A DNA stretch of 64,000 bases from Lasioglossum baleicum (Eukaryota > Arthropoda > Insecta > Hymenoptera > Halictidae): the NCBI RefSeq assembly GCF_051020765.1, contig NC_134941.1, forward strand, positions 10,416,001 through 10,480,000, in the 5' to 3' direction. The notes beneath the pieces are model-generated. The model had not been told where the DNA came from, made no database searches, and worked only from the letters and a program-made list of their open reading frames with translations. The translations under genes were made by a program, and so were the position numbers. Shown in pieces: positions 63,350-64,000 of this stretch (position 1 is the stretch's first letter; each line of letters opens with the position of its first letter).

Positions 63350-64000
63350 TAAAAAAAGCGAATCTCTATGCTAAATAAAAATGGTGCAAATCGACTAAGA
63401 GACACAGAAGTGAAAACATAAATCGTCTGTTAACAATTTCAACAAGCAAACTACAATACAATAATATTTCTTAAATTCTTGTAATGTCAAAAAAACATTG
63501 GTTTCAAAAATGCGATGAAATTCGCTGTCCAGCGATTCCAACGAAGTAAGCACGAGTGAAATGAGTGTTCGAGGATGAGGGAACGAGTTGCAAATTGTCC
63601 GCGTTTTTATTGTTTGGTGGCCTACTGCACGGTGACCAGCTTAGCGCAGCGGCTAGATCGTTTTGCGTGACGCATCGTCCGTCGCCCGCATAAGTTCGCG
63701 TCGAATGCAACGATACGTGCAGTTTTATGCGAAACGGTGCAGCACACATGCCCGGTCCACGTGGCCGTCACGTGCTCACGAGAGGCAAGAGGTGCGTCAC
63801 GTGAATGCCAGCGCCCCGCGGAATCGTGTTGTATGTATTTGTTGGCCGCGAACGGATGGCGTAGAAAGCAGCTGGAATCTTCTCGAGCATTCAACGGACA
63901 CCAAACAGTCCTATCATCGCTGATAACTGTACCAACAAATCGATCTTCGCTGTCCACCATTTTTGCAACAATTATAAAAGCTTTCAAATCCCATTTTATG
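63350..64000. other. No gene seen at the right edge
   Basis: 63600-63960 is CpG-rich, with two CACGTG/TCACGTG sites and overlapping antisense frames. It could be a promoter of a gene beyond the window. Confidence 0.3.

Overview
The window looks like a stretch of nuclear insect chromosome, most likely from a hymenopteran (bee or ant). Short coding exons have GT/AG introns and lie in AT-rich DNA with frequent CpG. Many mariner, Tc1-like and hAT miniature elements are present. The recognisable proteins are animal ones. The species assignment is inference; I cannot place it further without a search.

Layout. (1) 1-3175 holds repeats, then a GC-richer promoter/5' UTR-like region. (2) From 3176 to 50356 on the plus strand lies a ClC-2-type chloride channel gene (insect ClC-a orthologue). 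It has 13 coding exons whose phases all agree, giving a 948-residue product. Its first intron is about 41 kb and is packed with transposons, fold-backs and tandem repeats. (3) Inside that intron, on the same strand, sits a complete two-exon malate/L-lactate dehydrogenase-family gene (18213-21138). (4) Two other open exons with splice donors, at 33371 and 42418, could be alternative first exons of the channel. (5) From 52537 to 56611 on the minus strand lies a ninaB/beta-carotene oxygenase gene. Its 10 coding exons give 636 residues, and all four expected iron-ligand histidines are visible. It converges on the channel gene. (6) A short two-exon reading frame of 74 residues (59266 to 56728, minus strand) ends only 116 bp before the ninaB start codon. 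I do not recognise its product. (7) From 59267 to 64000 I see only repeats and unassigned DNA.

The genes are not an operon-like system. ClC-2 is a plasma-membrane chloride channel, the dehydrogenase is a soluble metabolic enzyme, and NinaB makes the visual chromophore from carotenoids. The least described parts of the window are the repeats: a recurrent miniature element with ends like TAGACTGCGGAT, a family with ACCACGCTTATATTA ends carrying a promoter-like core, and long fold-backs inside introns. The tight packing of the 74-residue frame against ninaB is also unusual. I found no CRISPR, tRNA, rRNA or prokaryotic feature.
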